DNA of 64,000 bases from Leptolyngbya boryana PCC 6306. GTDB lineage: Bacteria > Cyanobacteriota > Cyanobacteriia > Leptolyngbyales > Leptolyngbyaceae. The DNA lies in assembly GCF_000353285.1 (NCBI RefSeq), contig NZ_KB731324.1, positions 6,191,156 through 6,255,155 on the forward strand, given 5' to 3'. This document shows, one piece after another, positions 8,728 through 18,857 of this stretch; within the stretch, counting starts at the first letter, position 1; each line of letters begins with the position of its first letter. The notes under the pieces are model-generated. The model searched no databases. It was given only the letters and a program-made list of their open reading frames with translations, and was not told the DNA's origin. Position numbers and translations under genes: made by a program.

Positions 8728-10452
8728 ATGATAATGAATGCTTCTAGTGTGGCATTGCTCATGAAAGTTTGTAGCCTCGTTGCAGTTAGTCTTGTTGTTG
8801 TCATTGATGCGTCGCTGGTCAAAGCGCAAACTATTTATCTCGATCGCGCTCAACAGGGCATGGTGACATCGGCGCACCCTATCGCCAGCGAGATTGGTTT
8901 GAGCATTCTCAAACAGGGCGGAAATGCGATCGATGCTGCGGTTGCTACGACCTTAGCGATTTCGGTTGCGGAGCCGTTCTCTGCTGGCATCGGTGGTGGG
9001 GGCTTTCTGATGTTTTACCAAGCGCAGAAAAATGAAACGAAAGCCCTGGATTTTCGAGAACGTGCGCCCCTGAAAGCAACTCAAAACATGTATTTAGATG
9101 CTCAGGGCAAAGTTCGCCCGAACAGTAGCATTAATGGTTACTTAGCAGTCGCTACACCTGGAACAATTGCAGGACTCTACGAAGCCCATCGGCAATATGG
9201 AAAATTACCTTGGAAGACGGTTGTTGCTCCGTCTGTGAACTTGGCTCAATCTGGTTTTCCGGTGAGTCATCGGTTTACGGAAGCAACGACATCACGGAAG
9301 TTTCAAAATGCCGAGGCTCAGAAGATTTTTACGCATCAGGGCAAGCCTTACCAGCCGGGTGAAATTTTCAAGCAACCTGATTTAGCAACCACTTTAAGCG
9401 CGATCGCAGTTGATCCGAATAGTTTCTATCAAGGCAAAATTGCGACTGCGATCGTTAATGATATGCGAGTCAACAAGGGGCTAATTACTCTCGAAGACCT
9501 CAAACAATATCGTCCGATCTGGCGTACTCCTGTATGTGGAGATTTTCGCCAAGCGCGGGTCTGCTCCATGCCGCCGCCTTCATCGGGTGGAGTGCATTTA
9601 ATTCAGATGCTCAATTTGGTGAGTGATACGGATCTTAAAACAATGGGTTGGCGCAATCCAGATTCGTTGCATCTTCTGGCTGAATCGATGCGAATCGCTT
9701 ACGCCGATCGTGCAACTTATCTTGGCGATCCTGACTTTGTGAAAGTTCCGGTATCTGCCTTGATCAGCCCTGCTTACGCGAAACTTCGGCGTTCAGAAAT
9801 TAATCCCAAAAAAGCTGCTCCTTCAGTGAAACCAGGCGATCCAGCAGTTTTACAAAAGCTTTCAAAAGAATCGACGGAAACGAGCCATCTCACAGTGGTC
9901 GATCGCGATCGCAATGCAGTCAGTCTTACTTTTACAATCAATCTGGGTTTTGGGGCGGGAATTGTTGCGAAAGGAACTGGAATTGTTTTGAACAATGAGA
10001 TGGATGATTTTGCGATCGCGCCGAATACTCCGAATGCGTTTGGTTTAGTCGGGGGGCAAGCGAATGCGATCGCGCCTCGCAAAACGCCGCTTTCGAGCAT
10101 GACTCCCACAATCATTACTGAAAATGGAAAGCTCCGAATGGCAGTAGGCGCACCAGGCGGAAGCACGATTATTACAACAGTGCTGCAAAGTATTCTGAAT
10201 GTGTTGGTTTACGAGATGGATGTCCGCCAAGCGATCGCCGCACCTCGAATTCATCATCAATGGCAACCGGATCGATTAAATGTAGAACAACGGGGACTTG
10301 ATCCCTTGACGATTTCAGACTTACAGCGTCGAGGACATCAAATTTATCAGCGTGGAAATTGGGGCAATGCGAATGCGATCGTCGTTCGTCCAGATGGCGG
10401 GTTAGAAGGTGCAGCTGACCCACGCGGCGAAGGTACTGCTGCTGGATACTAA
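8728..10452 (+). CDS. ggt: Gamma-glutamyltransferase (gamma-glutamyl transpeptidase)
   Basis: Exported enzyme that removes or transfers the gamma-glutamyl group of glutathione and related peptides. A signal peptide is visible at the start (hydrophobic core then SLVKAQT). Family blocks: GGNAIDAAVA, PFSAGIGGGGF, DFRERAP, MPPPSSGGVH. The autocatalytic Thr is about residue 385 in TETSHLTVVD, where the precursor is cleaved into large and small subunits. GAPGGSTI lies in the small subunit. 574 residues is typical. ATG at 8728. It stands alone between kdpC and a convergent MFS gene. Confidence 0.92.
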   Translation: MIMNASSVALLMKVCSLVAVSLVVVIDASLVKAQTIYLDRAQQGMVTSAHPIASEIGLSILKQGGNAIDAAVATTLAISVAEPFSAGIGGGGFLMFYQAQKNETKALDFRERAPLKATQNMYLDAQGKVRPNSSINGYLAVATPGTIAGLYEAHRQYGKLPWKTVVAPSVNLAQSGFPVSHRFTEATTSRKFQNAEAQKIFTHQGKPYQPGEIFKQPDLATTLSAIAVDPNSFYQGKIATAIVNDMRVNKGLITLEDLKQYRPIWRTPVCGDFRQARVCSMPPPSSGGVHLIQMLNLVSDTDLKTMGWRNPDSLHLLAESMRIAYADRATYLGDPDFVKVPVSALISPAYAKLRRSEINPKKAAPSVKPGDPAVLQKLSKESTETSHLTVVDRDRNAVSLTFTINLGFGAGIVAKGTGIVLNNEMDDFAIAPNTPNAFGLVGGQANAIAPRKTPLSSMTPTIITENGKLRMAVGAPGGSTIITTVLQSILNVLVYEMDVRQAIAAPRIHHQWQPDRLNVEQRGLDPLTISDLQRRGHQIYQRGNWGNANAIVVRPDGGLEGAADPRGEGTAAGY

Positions 10453-10456
10453 AGAG

Positions 10457-11626
10457 CTAAAACTGGTTGATCCAGTGATGCAGAACAATCATGAAAACTG
10501 CTAATCCAACGATTACCATTGGAATAATTCCTAAACCAGTTTGATTAGCTAGCCAGCCGAGTAAGGTTGGAATGGTTGCTGCTCCTAAACTTGCCGTACT
10601 CGTCATCAACCCGATCGCAGAGGGAACTAATGCAGCTTCCACGCGCTGCGGAACGAGCCAGATCACAGTCGGAAAAATTGCAGCCAAAGCAAATCCCATC
10701 ACAAACAAACTCCAAAGCTGCATTGGAAAAAGCCACCAAACCCCCGCACTGAACAATAACAATCCGAGCGAATAAATAATCGTGCGAATTGCTCCAAACC
10801 AGCGAACCATTTGACCCATCGAAAATCGACCGAGTGTTAAACCTGCCCAATAGCCGCTGACGCTATAGCCTGCAAGCCAAGTTACAGTACCCCGATCGAC
10901 CGTTTGCACTGTATATGACCAATTCCCGATCGAGGCTTCTGTGCCCACATAAACAGCGAGAAGCAGTGCCGAAAGTACGATCGTCGGAGTCCGAAAAATC
11001 ATGCGAAGATTCGATCGAGCCGATGCAGTCGCTTCAATTCTCTGAGTTAAAGGGCGATAGTGATGCACAATCGCCCAAATCATTCCAACAATGACAAGCC
11101 CGGCAAAGCTCGCAAACACCAAATAGACATAGCGCCAATTAACTTGTGCTTCCAGGAGCGTTGTCGCGATCGCGGGTCCTAATAAAGCACCAATTCCATA
11201 GAACGCATGGAGAAAACCCATCTGATTCGCATTTTGCTGATTGCTTGCGATGAACGTATTCATACCAGCATCGATTAGCCCAATTCCGATTCCTAAGAGC
11301 GTGCCCGATGCGACCATCATGCTCCAATGAGTCGTTGAAGCATAAATAGAAAGCGCACTGGTTAGAGAAATGGCTGCCAGTAGAATCATGCGAGCTAAAC
11401 CGAGATGGCTCACCAATGCGCCACTATTCAATGCAGCGATCACATAGCCTGTAATTTGGCTGAGAAACAAAAAAGTGATACTTGCCGGATTGAGTTGAAA
11501 TGTTTTCAAAATCGAAGGCAGTAGAACGCCCAATCCACCTTCTGCAATTCCGATCGCGATAAACGAGTAGAATGCTAAAACAATCCCAATCCAGCTAGCA
11601 TCAGTGCGGCGCTTTGAGAAGACCAT
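10457..11626 (-). CDS. MFS transporter
   Basis: 389 residues with about 12 hydrophobic segments. The segment after TM1 (GIAEGGLGVLLPSI) and the sequence between TM2 and TM3 (SHLGLARMILLAA) resemble the fucose-permease-like branch of the major facilitator superfamily. Substrate unknown. The gene starts four bases after the stop of the exported methyltransferase gene, so the two are probably co-transcribed. Its stop lies five bases from the convergent ggt stop. Confidence 0.8.
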   Translation of the reverse strand: MVFSKRRTDASWIGIVLAFYSFIAIGIAEGGLGVLLPSILKTFQLNPASITFLFLSQITGYVIAALNSGALVSHLGLARMILLAAISLTSALSIYASTTHWSMMVASGTLLGIGIGLIDAGMNTFIASNQQNANQMGFLHAFYGIGALLGPAIATTLLEAQVNWRYVYLVFASFAGLVIVGMIWAIVHHYRPLTQRIEATASARSNLRMIFRTPTIVLSALLLAVYVGTEASIGNWSYTVQTVDRGTVTWLAGYSVSGYWAGLTLGRFSMGQMVRWFGAIRTIIYSLGLLLFSAGVWWLFPMQLWSLFVMGFALAAIFPTVIWLVPQRVEAALVPSAIGLMTSTASLGAATIPTLLGWLANQTGLGIIPMVIVGLAVFMIVLHHWINQF

Positions 11627-11630
11627 ACGA

Positions 11631-12542
11631 TTAACTTCGCTGTCCGTTCAGTGTGAAGGTCTGAGTTGAAGTCCCATCTAACACTTCAGCAGTTCCCGTT
11701 AACGTGTTCTGAACGACTTGAGCATTGATGCGAACCTGAATGTCTTGACCCTTAAATTTTTGCCGATGTTCGAGTGTGAAACGATCTCCTACAAGTTTGA
11801 TCTGAGGCAGGCTAATTGTTGTTCCCGCAATTTCCCCGGTAGCACTCGCATTTTGAAAGGTTTGTTTCATCTGCAATGTATAAGGGATAGATTGTCCGGA
11901 AGCACTAGAGAGTGTGCCTGTCCAAGTTCCTTCCACAGGTGCGGGAATGATCCAAAGATAAGCCGATCGATTGTTGACTAGCACTCGTTTATCCGGTGTC
12001 CAATCTCCCATTGCAAACGCATGAGAAACAACACGGCTGCCTGGTTTGAGGTCACTTAATAGCTTCGGTCGCAGTTGTAAATTGATCTTGGGCAACAGAT
12101 ACAAGGTGACGACTGAGGCTTCGCTAAAATTGGTTTGGAAGAGGTCTTGCTGAATAAATTGAACACGATCGCTTACGCCTGCTTCTCTTGCATTTGCATT
12201 ACTGCGATTGACTAATCCTGGATTAATCTCAACTCCGACTCCTCGTTTTGCGCCGAATTTCTGAGCCGCAGTAATCACTAATCTGCCATCGCCTGAACCT
12301 AAGTCATAAACGATGTCCTCTCGCCCAACATTGGCTAATTCCAACATTCCCATCACAACTTCTTCCGGCGTTGGAACATAAGGAACAGCCGGATTGATCA
12401 GCTCTGAGCTAGGTTGAGCCTGTGTAATAGTCGGTTGAATAGTAACGACTGACAGTGCAATCAGGACTCCGAGAAACTTGAGCGATCGACGCATGAATTC
12501 TTTCCTCACAGTAACCTCTGGAGATCTAACGGATTCAGACAT
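11631..12542 (-). CDS. Exported SAM-dependent methyltransferase-like protein
   Basis: 303 residues. A signal-peptide-like segment (FLGVLIALSVVTIQPTITQAQ) comes first, then a class I methyltransferase fold: motif I VYDLGSGDGRLVITAA, an acidic loop GVEINPG, and motif II/III region RVQFIQQDLF. The last ~100 residues look like a beta-rich domain (TWTGTLSSASGQSIPYTLQ). A periplasmic location for a SAM enzyme is odd, because SAM is cytoplasmic. Such proteins are nevertheless common in cyanobacteria, often as PrmA/Dot1-like hypothetical proteins. Leads the two-gene unit with the MFS gene. Confidence 0.7.
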   Translation of the reverse strand: MSESVRSPEVTVRKEFMRRSLKFLGVLIALSVVTIQPTITQAQPSSELINPAVPYVPTPEEVVMGMLELANVGREDIVYDLGSGDGRLVITAAQKFGAKRGVGVEINPGLVNRSNANAREAGVSDRVQFIQQDLFQTNFSEASVVTLYLLPKINLQLRPKLLSDLKPGSRVVSHAFAMGDWTPDKRVLVNNRSAYLWIIPAPVEGTWTGTLSSASGQSIPYTLQMKQTFQNASATGEIAGTTISLPQIKLVGDRFTLEHRQKFKGQDIQVRINAQVVQNTLTGTAEVLDGTSTQTFTLNGQRS

Positions 12543-12608
12543 GCTGGATCATCTATCGGAGAGAGGAGTTGTGTGTGGAGGAGTTGAGTGGGTCTCGTAG
12601 TTAGTCGA

Positions 12609-12673
12609 GGTGGGGAGTGGGGGGAAGACTAGAAATAATTTTTGCTCCCACTCTCCCCACTCCCCACTCCCCA
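12609..12673. repeat. G-rich/C-rich imperfect inverted repeat between two genes
   Basis: A GGGGAGTGGGGGG arm is followed ~20 bases later by C-rich arms CTCCCACTCTCCCC and CTCCCCACTCC. It sits just beyond the LOG-family stop on that gene's side, so its transcript could fold into a strong hairpin. A similar GGGGAGTAGGG/CCCCCTACTC element lies at 33041-33094. These look like dispersed cyanobacterial intergenic repeats that may act as terminators. Confidence 0.5.
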
Positions 12674-13768
12674 TCACTTACGCTCTGGATGCGCCGACAC
12701 CTCCGGCGGTGGATTGCCTAGGAAATTCACGGCTGCGATCAATTGATAGAGTCGCCCTAAATCTCGTTGATTAAAATTCAAAATTAATCGGGGTAAGCCA
12801 TAACTCTCATCTTGGGCTTCTTGTGGCAATGGCTTCGTCTTCTCGATTCTGCCCGTCACTAAAATGTCCCGAAAGCGATCGTTCAACTCATCAACTGCTG
12901 CATCACTCAATTCTGTCTTCAAGCGCAGCACTAGCTGGCTGCCGACATAACGGCTAGAGTGATACACCTGATAGAAACTCGAAATCGCGTTACAAGCTAC
13001 ATCGAGATCATCAGTAATGGTATACAGGCTCGGATCATCGGCACTGATCAACCCCCGTTTCATCAACTGTTTGTGAATGTACTCTGACCAGTCGTGCCAA
13101 TAATGTCCACCCGGTTTGTCAATCAGCACCAATGGCACCGGAGCCGATTTGCCCGTCTGCGTCAGAGTCAAACATTCAAACGCTTCATCCTGCGTGCCAA
13201 ACCCACCTGGAAACAACGCTAACGCATCACTTTCTTTCAAGAAAAAGACCTTGCGCGTGAAGAAATACTTGAACGGAATTAATTTGGGATCGCCTTGAAT
13301 AAAATGATTCGCGCCCTGCTCAAACGGCAATTGAATATTCAAGCCAAATGACTTGTCCATGCCAGCCCCTTCGTTTCCGGCTGCCATAATGCCGCCGCCA
13401 GCACCCGTGATCACCATGTACCCTTGCTGAGTCACGCATTTCGCAAACTCTTTCGCCTGCTCATACTCTTCCGTTCCAGGCTTAATCCGCGCTGACCCAA
13501 AGATCGAAACTTTTCGGATATGCCGATATGGATAAAAGGTGGTAAACGCCCGCTCCATGTCCTGAAGCGACGCATTCAGAATTTTCCAATCTAAGCGATC
13601 GATTTCGTCCTGAGAAATTCGGGCAATCAGACCCAGGGCTTGAGCAATCAGCGCACCATGTTGCATCTCAGGCAAATGATCCAGAAGCTCGTTGAGCGTC
13701 GATCGTAAAGACTGGACATTCAGCATCGATCGAGAAGGTTGAGGCAAATCCGAAGGGTTAGCAGTCAT
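12674..13768 (-). CDS. LOG-family (lysine-decarboxylase-like) Rossmann protein
   Basis: 364 residues. The nucleotide-binding LOG signature is present as GGGIMAAGNEGA and PGGFGTQDEAFE, the second holding the catalytic Arg/Glu region. LOG proteins cleave ribose 5-phosphate from cytokinin nucleotides or act as nucleotide 5'-monophosphate N-glycosidases. This long form has ~80 extra N-terminal residues and a ~100-residue C-terminal extension, and is common in cyanobacteria, where its substrate is not established. ATG at 13768. Confidence 0.75.
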   Translation of the reverse strand: MTANPSDLPQPSRSMLNVQSLRSTLNELLDHLPEMQHGALIAQALGLIARISQDEIDRLDWKILNASLQDMERAFTTFYPYRHIRKVSIFGSARIKPGTEEYEQAKEFAKCVTQQGYMVITGAGGGIMAAGNEGAGMDKSFGLNIQLPFEQGANHFIQGDPKLIPFKYFFTRKVFFLKESDALALFPGGFGTQDEAFECLTLTQTGKSAPVPLVLIDKPGGHYWHDWSEYIHKQLMKRGLISADDPSLYTITDDLDVACNAISSFYQVYHSSRYVGSQLVLRLKTELSDAAVDELNDRFRDILVTGRIEKTKPLPQEAQDESYGLPRLILNFNQRDLGRLYQLIAAVNFLGNPPPEVSAHPERK

Positions 13769-13839
13769 GTAGATTTTCCTTACAGGGGCATTCTATTTTA
13801 GCGAGACAGGGCGCACTGGGAATGCCCGTATCGACACTG

Positions 13840-13871
13840 AAAAACGCCCTAGCACTCAAGTCTAGGGCGTT
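13840..13871 (-). terminator. Rho-independent terminator of trxA
   Basis: On the reverse strand a perfect 10-bp stem (AACGCCCTAG / CTAGGGCGTT) with a 9-base loop is followed by a run of five T. It lies ~75 bases after the thioredoxin stop. Confidence 0.8.
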
Positions 13872-13944
13872 ATCAGCACTGTGACAAATGAATTTAACAA
13901 ATGAGACGAATCCAGGCGAATCAAGAAACTTGTCGAAACTGGTC

Positions 13945-14268
13945 TTAGAGGTGTTTGTCTAAAGTGTTCGATAAGGTGGTCTTGGGAACAGCACCAACGA
14001 CCATATCAACCCGCTGACCGCCTTTGAAAATCATCAGCGTCGGAATACTACGAATTCCAAATCTGCTGGCAACACCTGGGTTCTCATCGGTATTAAGTTT
14101 AACGACTTTGACCTTGCCTTCGTATTGCGCTGCAATCTCATCGACAACAGGCGCAACCATGCGGCAGGGACCGCACCAAGGAGCCCAAAAATCTACGAGA
14201 ACTGGGACTTCACTCTGAAGCACTTCCTGGTCAAACGACGAATCTGTAACTTGTGCGGTTGCTGACAT
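13945..14268 (-). CDS. trxA: Thioredoxin (m-type-like)
   Basis: 107-residue cytoplasmic dithiol reductase. The active site WCGPC lies at residues 31-35 (Cys32, Cys35). The cis-Pro is in [12 protein letters not shown], and the buried Asp is in VLVDFWAPW. In cyanobacteria this type carries electrons from ferredoxin-thioredoxin reductase to Calvin-cycle targets, including the CP12/GAPDH/PRK system encoded at 46.9 kb. The Yfr1 RNA often found beside trxA was looked for and not seen. Confidence 0.93.
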   Translation of the reverse strand: MSATAQVTDSSFDQEVLQSEVPVLVDFWAPWCGPCRMVAPVVDEIAAQYEGKVKVVKLNTDENPGVASRFGIRSIPTLMIFKGGQRVDMVVGAVPKTTLSNTLDKHL

Positions 14269-14528
14269 TACCTGAAAATCCTTGCCTTTGTTTCATTTGA
14301 CGAAATTCTACCATAGCAAAACGGTCAGGAGTTATTCACATTGCAGACATAAATAGATACATAAAATTAGATACAAAAGTTTTGGATAAGGTTGAATTTT
14401 GTAGCGGAATGAAGTGAGGTGGACGGGAGTTTGGAGGGCAGAGAGGGCAGCGTAACGAAATGTCCTTGACGATCGCTGCTTTGAGATGAACCAAACGCAG
14501 TAAACTGAAAATCTAATCGTGATTCATT

Positions 14529-15650
14529 TTGACTCCTGTGACTTTACGCTTGTCTCTCGCAAACCCCGCTCAGAACGAAGAATTGCCCAGAGTACAGCCT
14601 TGGCGCGGCTTGATTCATGGCTATCGTCGCTATTTGCCCGTGACAGATCAAACGCCCGTGATCACGCTGCACGAAGGGAATACGCCATTGATCCCGGTTC
14701 CTGCGATCGCGCGGGAGATTGGTCGGCAGGTGCAAGTGTTTGTGAAATACGACGGTCTGAATCCGACGGGCAGCTTTAAGGATCGCGGCATGACGATGGC
14801 GATCTCGAAAGCGAAGGAAGCAGGCGCGGAAGCGGTCATTTGTGCGAGTACAGGTAATACCTCAGCAGCGGCGGCGGCTTATGCGCGGCGTGGCGGTATG
14901 CGAGCGTTTGTGCTGATTCCCGATGGCTATGTGGCGTTGGGTAAGTTGGCGCAAGCGTTGCTGTATGGGGCAGAAGTGCTGGCGATTAAAGGGAATTTCG
15001 ATCGCGCGTTAGAAATTGTGCGCGAGATGTCTCAGAATTATCCGGTGACGCTGGTTAATTCGGTGAATCCCTATCGCTTAGAAGGACAGAAAACGGCGGC
15101 GTTTGAAGTCGTTGATGTATTAGGTGATGCGCCGGATTGGTTATGTATTCCTGTAGGAAATGCAGGAAACATTAGTGCGTACTGGATGGGATTTAACCAG
15201 TATCACCAAGAAGGTCGATCGTCGAAATTGCCGAAGATGATGGGATTCCAGGCAGCGGGATCGGCTCCATTAGTGACAGGTGAGCCATTTAAACATCCAG
15301 AAACCTTGGCAACGGCGATTCGGATTGGGAATCCAGCGAATTGGCATAAAGCGATCGCGGTTCGAGATGCCAGCCAAAGTAGTTTTAATGCGGTGACGGA
15401 TGAAGAAATTCTCCATGCCTATCGGATGTTGGCATCGCAGGAAGGGATTTTCTGTGAGCCTGCGAGTGCGGCTTCGGTCGCTGGATTGTTGAAGGTGAAG
15501 GATCAAGTGCCAGAAGGCGCGACTGTGGTTTGTGTCTTGACAGGCAACGGCTTGAAAGATCCAGATTCGGCGATTAAGTTCAGCGAGAATAACTTTAAGC
15601 AGGGGATTGAACCCGGTTTAGAGGAAGTTGCGAAGGCAATGGGATTCTAA
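14529..15650 (+). CDS. thrC: Threonine synthase
   Basis: PLP enzyme turning O-phosphohomoserine into threonine. 373 residues, short (bacterial/cyanobacterial) form. The PLP Lys is in [22 protein letters not shown] and PVGNAGN are the phosphate-binding loops, and [11 protein letters not shown] is near the end. The frame begins with TTG at 14529. A GTG at 14538 gives MTLRLSL and is an equally good start; no clear ribosome site separates them. The gene stands alone. Confidence 0.92.
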   Translation: MTPVTLRLSLANPAQNEELPRVQPWRGLIHGYRRYLPVTDQTPVITLHEGNTPLIPVPAIAREIGRQVQVFVKYDGLNPTGSFKDRGMTMAISKAKEAGAEAVICASTGNTSAAAAAYARRGGMRAFVLIPDGYVALGKLAQALLYGAEVLAIKGNFDRALEIVREMSQNYPVTLVNSVNPYRLEGQKTAAFEVVDVLGDAPDWLCIPVGNAGNISAYWMGFNQYHQEGRSSKLPKMMGFQAAGSAPLVTGEPFKHPETLATAIRIGNPANWHKAIAVRDASQSSFNAVTDEEILHAYRMLASQEGIFCEPASAASVAGLLKVKDQVPEGATVVCVLTGNGLKDPDSAIKFSENNFKQGIEPGLEEVAKAMGF

Positions 15651-15766
15651 TGTTCTGAGACGCTCGCTCAATTGATCTAAATGGAGTTTCGTAGTACAAG
15701 ACACAACGCGATTGGGTGTGCTTGCTACGATTCCATTTAGATAGTTTGAACTTCAGGATGGGGCGA

Positions 15767-16801
15767 ATGGTCAGCACGATTCGATCGACTGTTTATCCGA
15801 AAGATTGCACCTTTGCACCTTCGGATTGGGATGCGTTGGCTCCATTTTGGTATCCGATCGCATTTAGTCGAGAGGTCACGGATCAGCCGATTGCTGCAAA
15901 GCTTTTAGATCAACGGCTGGTGGTATGGCGAACCTCAGCAGGCGTTTCAGTTGCAAATGATATTTGCTTGCATCGCGGCATTCCGCTCAGTATGGGCTTT
16001 GTGGAAGGCGATCATTTAATCTGCAAATATCATGGGTTTCATTATTCAACAGACGGGCGCTGTGTTTTGGTTCCAGCCGATCCAAATGCTTCAATTCCTG
16101 CAAAACTTTGTTTGAAGACTTATCCGGCGATCGAGGCTTACGGTTTAGTCTGGACTTCGCTGGGTGGGGGCGATCATCCCCTGCCTGATTTTCACGAGTG
16201 GGACGATTCGGATTATCAGCAAATTTTACCTGAAGCGGTTGATCTCAATGCTGCGGCTGGGCGGCAGATGGAAGGATTTCTGGATGTGGCTCACTTTGCT
16301 TGGGTACATCAGAAATCGTTTGGCGATCGCAGTAATCCGATTGTGCCGCACTATGAAGTGACGAAGACTCCAACGGGTTTGAAGGCTGAGTATTTGAGCA
16401 ATGTCAGCAATTTTCCTAAAGCGATGCAAGATCGTGCCCCGGCAGATTTTCAGTGGATGCGAATTTTTGAAGTATTTTTACCCTTTACAGCGCGGTTGAC
16501 GGTGCTATTTCCGAATGAGGGACGGCTTTGTATCTTGAATGCTGCGTCTCCCGTTTCAGCCCGAAAAACTCGCATCTTTTGCCCGATTTGCCGGAACTTC
16601 GATAAAGACATGTCTCTTGAACCCGTGTACGAATTTAACTATCAAGTATTTGCAGAAGATCAAGAAGTGGTCGAAGCTCAATATCCTGAAGATTTGCCCC
16701 TTGAACTGAGGGCTGAATCTCATATTCGGGCGGATCAAACGTCGATCGCATATCGCAAAGGATTAAGTGCGCTCGGTCTTGGTGCAACATATACGGCTTA
16801 A
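15767..16801 (+). CDS. Rieske non-haem iron oxygenase (PaO/VanA-like)
   Basis: About 344 residues from ATG 15767. The Rieske [2Fe-2S] ligands are CLH near residue 71 and CKYH ~18 residues later. The mononuclear iron site is in DVAHFAWVH (Asp, His, His). The architecture is that of ring-hydroxylating oxygenase alpha subunits of the vanillate demethylase / pheophorbide a oxygenase branch. The substrate cannot be read from sequence. An ATG at 15758 and a GTG at 15716 also lie in frame. I prefer 15767 because AGGATGGGG precedes it at suitable spacing. No reductase gene is adjacent, so ferredoxin is a likely donor. Confidence 0.82.
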   Translation: MVSTIRSTVYPKDCTFAPSDWDALAPFWYPIAFSREVTDQPIAAKLLDQRLVVWRTSAGVSVANDICLHRGIPLSMGFVEGDHLICKYHGFHYSTDGRCVLVPADPNASIPAKLCLKTYPAIEAYGLVWTSLGGGDHPLPDFHEWDDSDYQQILPEAVDLNAAAGRQMEGFLDVAHFAWVHQKSFGDRSNPIVPHYEVTKTPTGLKAEYLSNVSNFPKAMQDRAPADFQWMRIFEVFLPFTARLTVLFPNEGRLCILNAASPVSARKTRIFCPICRNFDKDMSLEPVYEFNYQVFAEDQEVVEAQYPEDLPLELRAESHIRADQTSIAYRKGLSALGLGATYTA

Positions 16802-17068
16802 TTGCCGATCTATCTCGCTGAGTGGAATGATGATCGAACCTTCCAATACGACGATTTAGATTATCGATGAGTGTGTTGGTATAGCGTCGAATGGCTTGAA
16901 GGGAAAGAATGTCGATCGTGCTTAACCTAAGATGCTAGAGACTTGAAGGAATAGAAATAGTCTCCAGCAGTAAGGCTAAGACACAGATCAAAGAGTTATG
17001 GCTAGGAGTGGTACATTAATGCTATTTTGTGGAATATTTAGCTCAATAGGCTTAGAACGTTCGCCAAT
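16802..17068. other. Gene-free spacer
   Basis: 267 bases with no credible reading frame, hairpin or repeat. The DUF1877 promoter should be here. Confidence 0.5.
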
Positions 17069-17737
17069 ATGGGAATTGAAGGTAATTTTAGGCAAATATC
17101 TCCACCCTTGCTTGAAATAGTACGGCAAGATCTATACATGCTGAATTTATATCTTCATGCCAAAGAATCTATAGAAACGGCAGAAATACAGTATCTGCCT
17201 ACTTATCTACGAGATGAGAATCTTCATGGTGATTTGGATGCCATTCTTGCTGACGACCAGTGGAGAATTGGTAGATTAGACATTGATTCTGATTGGCACG
17301 CAATGCATTACTTGCTCACTGAAGATGCATCATCATGGGAAGAATGCAAACTACCGTTTGTTGTTACAAAGCATAAAAGTAAGAATTGGTTGCTAATCAA
17401 TGCCGTTATGGGCGGCACTGCGATTGAAGAGACTACAGGCGGCTTCATGGATTTTGCTCCTGTCAGATACTTAGCACAACCTGAGACCCAAATAATTTCT
17501 GAAGCATTTCTCCAAATTTCAGAGAAGGAGTTTAAGTACAGATATGAGGAAGCCTGTGAATGTAATCCCAAAGTATTCAGAGGGATACGAGACGGTGAAT
17601 TTGAAGATTATTGGTATAGATTCCGATGTATTTCAGAGTATTACAAAGTAGCAGTGCAGATGAACAGAGGTATGTTGCTATATCTAGGTTGTTTTTACGG
17701 TGTTGATTTCGAGTGGGAAGATATACCAATTGAGTAG
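17069..17737 (+). CDS. DUF1877 family protein
   Basis: 222 residues. The opening MGIEGNFRQISPP...L matches the MGMxGNYxRVSPxxL start of DUF1877 (YfbM-like) proteins. The remainder has the expected LDKxWHAMHYLLT-type segment as LDIDSDWHAMHYLLT. The function of the family is not established; members often occur as scattered accessory genes. It lies in a lower-GC stretch than its neighbours (fewer HIP1 sites), which suggests relatively recent gain. Confidence 0.75.
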   Translation: MGIEGNFRQISPPLLEIVRQDLYMLNLYLHAKESIETAEIQYLPTYLRDENLHGDLDAILADDQWRIGRLDIDSDWHAMHYLLTEDASSWEECKLPFVVTKHKSKNWLLINAVMGGTAIEETTGGFMDFAPVRYLAQPETQIISEAFLQISEKEFKYRYEEACECNPKVFRGIRDGEFEDYWYRFRCISEYYKVAVQMNRGMLLYLGCFYGVDFEWEDIPIE

Positions 17738-17820
17738 CAGGGTAACCATTCAAATACAGATGACAAACCAAAATGGTTTCTGCTTCGTTGTGAGTCCTCT
17801 ACCACCGCTGATTTGAGCCG

Positions 17821-18789
17821 TTAGACCGATATTGCTCGTCTCCACGCAATTGCCAATCTCATAGACTCCGATTCAATTTCAGAAAGTGTATGATGTCGGG
17901 AAGTATGGGGCTGAACTTGCGTAATAAAATCTTCTACTAATCGTCTTTTATCAGTCAAACTCCACCACAAAATGTCATAGGTGTCGAGCTTTCTCAAGTA
18001 GCTTTGATTCCTTGATAGATCATCGATCACATCTTGCCACCCCAGTTGTACTGCGACATGAATACAGTTTCGCTGTCCCAATTCCTCGCTGAGTTCTTCC
18101 TCCGATAGCATTCCGTTGGCTAAATCTTTTTTTGCTAGCGTGCGAAATGCCTGCCGTATTTGCTGAAGTTCACTTTCCGAAACGATAGAAGCCACCAAAG
18201 ACTTTCCGCCGACACTCGCTATGGAAGAGAGACTCTCACTGACCCAGAACCAGTCTTGGTTTTCATACTCCGAGAGCAAATTGTTATGTAGGGCAATAAT
18301 TGCATCTTTGTAGCCTACGTTTGCTAGAATTGCCCACTCCCGACAATTCTCTGGATACTCGTGTAAATCTTGAAAGATAGGATGCTCTGGATAAACCAGC
18401 ATTGCTAGAGTCCACCAATTTTCTGGATCATGAGCAGACTTCTCGTACCATTGCTCAATGCGTAAACGTGCAGCACTACGGTACTCTGGCAAAAAATGAT
18501 GTGCCAAAATTTCTAATTCATCAATTAGCCATCGATTGAATGAATCCTTTTGCTGCTCATATCTTGATCGCGCAGTTTCAATCCACCAAGATTCATCAAC
18601 CCACGTATCGTTGCCTTGACGATACCAAGGTAAGCCAGATACAGCTACTAAATATGCCTCGCCATCATACATGAGTTGTTTTGCGGCTTGAATGATTGAC
18701 TCAGCCCAATCTGTGATGAGTTGTCTTGCTTCATCTCTAGGGTTGGAATTCTTGACTATCATTTCAGTGCCTGTGCTGATTGTCGGCAT
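17821..18789 (-). CDS. Unknown 322-residue soluble protein
   Basis: ATG at 18789, no signal peptide or membrane segment. It is rich in Trp and acidic residues, with helical character. I see two sections of ~40 residues with helical-repeat flavour (WAILANVGYKDAIIALHNNLL; HVAVQLGWQDVIDDLSRN), which may be HEAT/ankyrin-like helices. No family recognised. Convergent to the DUF1877 gene and divergent from the small gene at 18858. Moderate confidence that it is coding, from length and composition. Confidence 0.6.
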   Translation of the reverse strand: MPTISTGTEMIVKNSNPRDEARQLITDWAESIIQAAKQLMYDGEAYLVAVSGLPWYRQGNDTWVDESWWIETARSRYEQQKDSFNRWLIDELEILAHHFLPEYRSAARLRIEQWYEKSAHDPENWWTLAMLVYPEHPIFQDLHEYPENCREWAILANVGYKDAIIALHNNLLSEYENQDWFWVSESLSSIASVGGKSLVASIVSESELQQIRQAFRTLAKKDLANGMLSEEELSEELGQRNCIHVAVQLGWQDVIDDLSRNQSYLRKLDTYDILWWSLTDKRRLVEDFITQVQPHTSRHHTLSEIESESMRLAIAWRRAISV

Positions 18790-18857
18790 TGTCTATTTTG
18801 GGATCAGTATAATCGAGCAGGCTAAAATGGTAAGCATGATATTAAGGGATGAAGCTT

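Noticed and set aside
9774..10266. Long open frames antisense to ggt
   Set aside because: Shadow frames of the real gene; no ribosome site or domain.
13769..14528. Yfr1 small RNA near trxA
   Set aside because: The ACTCCTCACAC core was not found on either strand in the trxA flanks.
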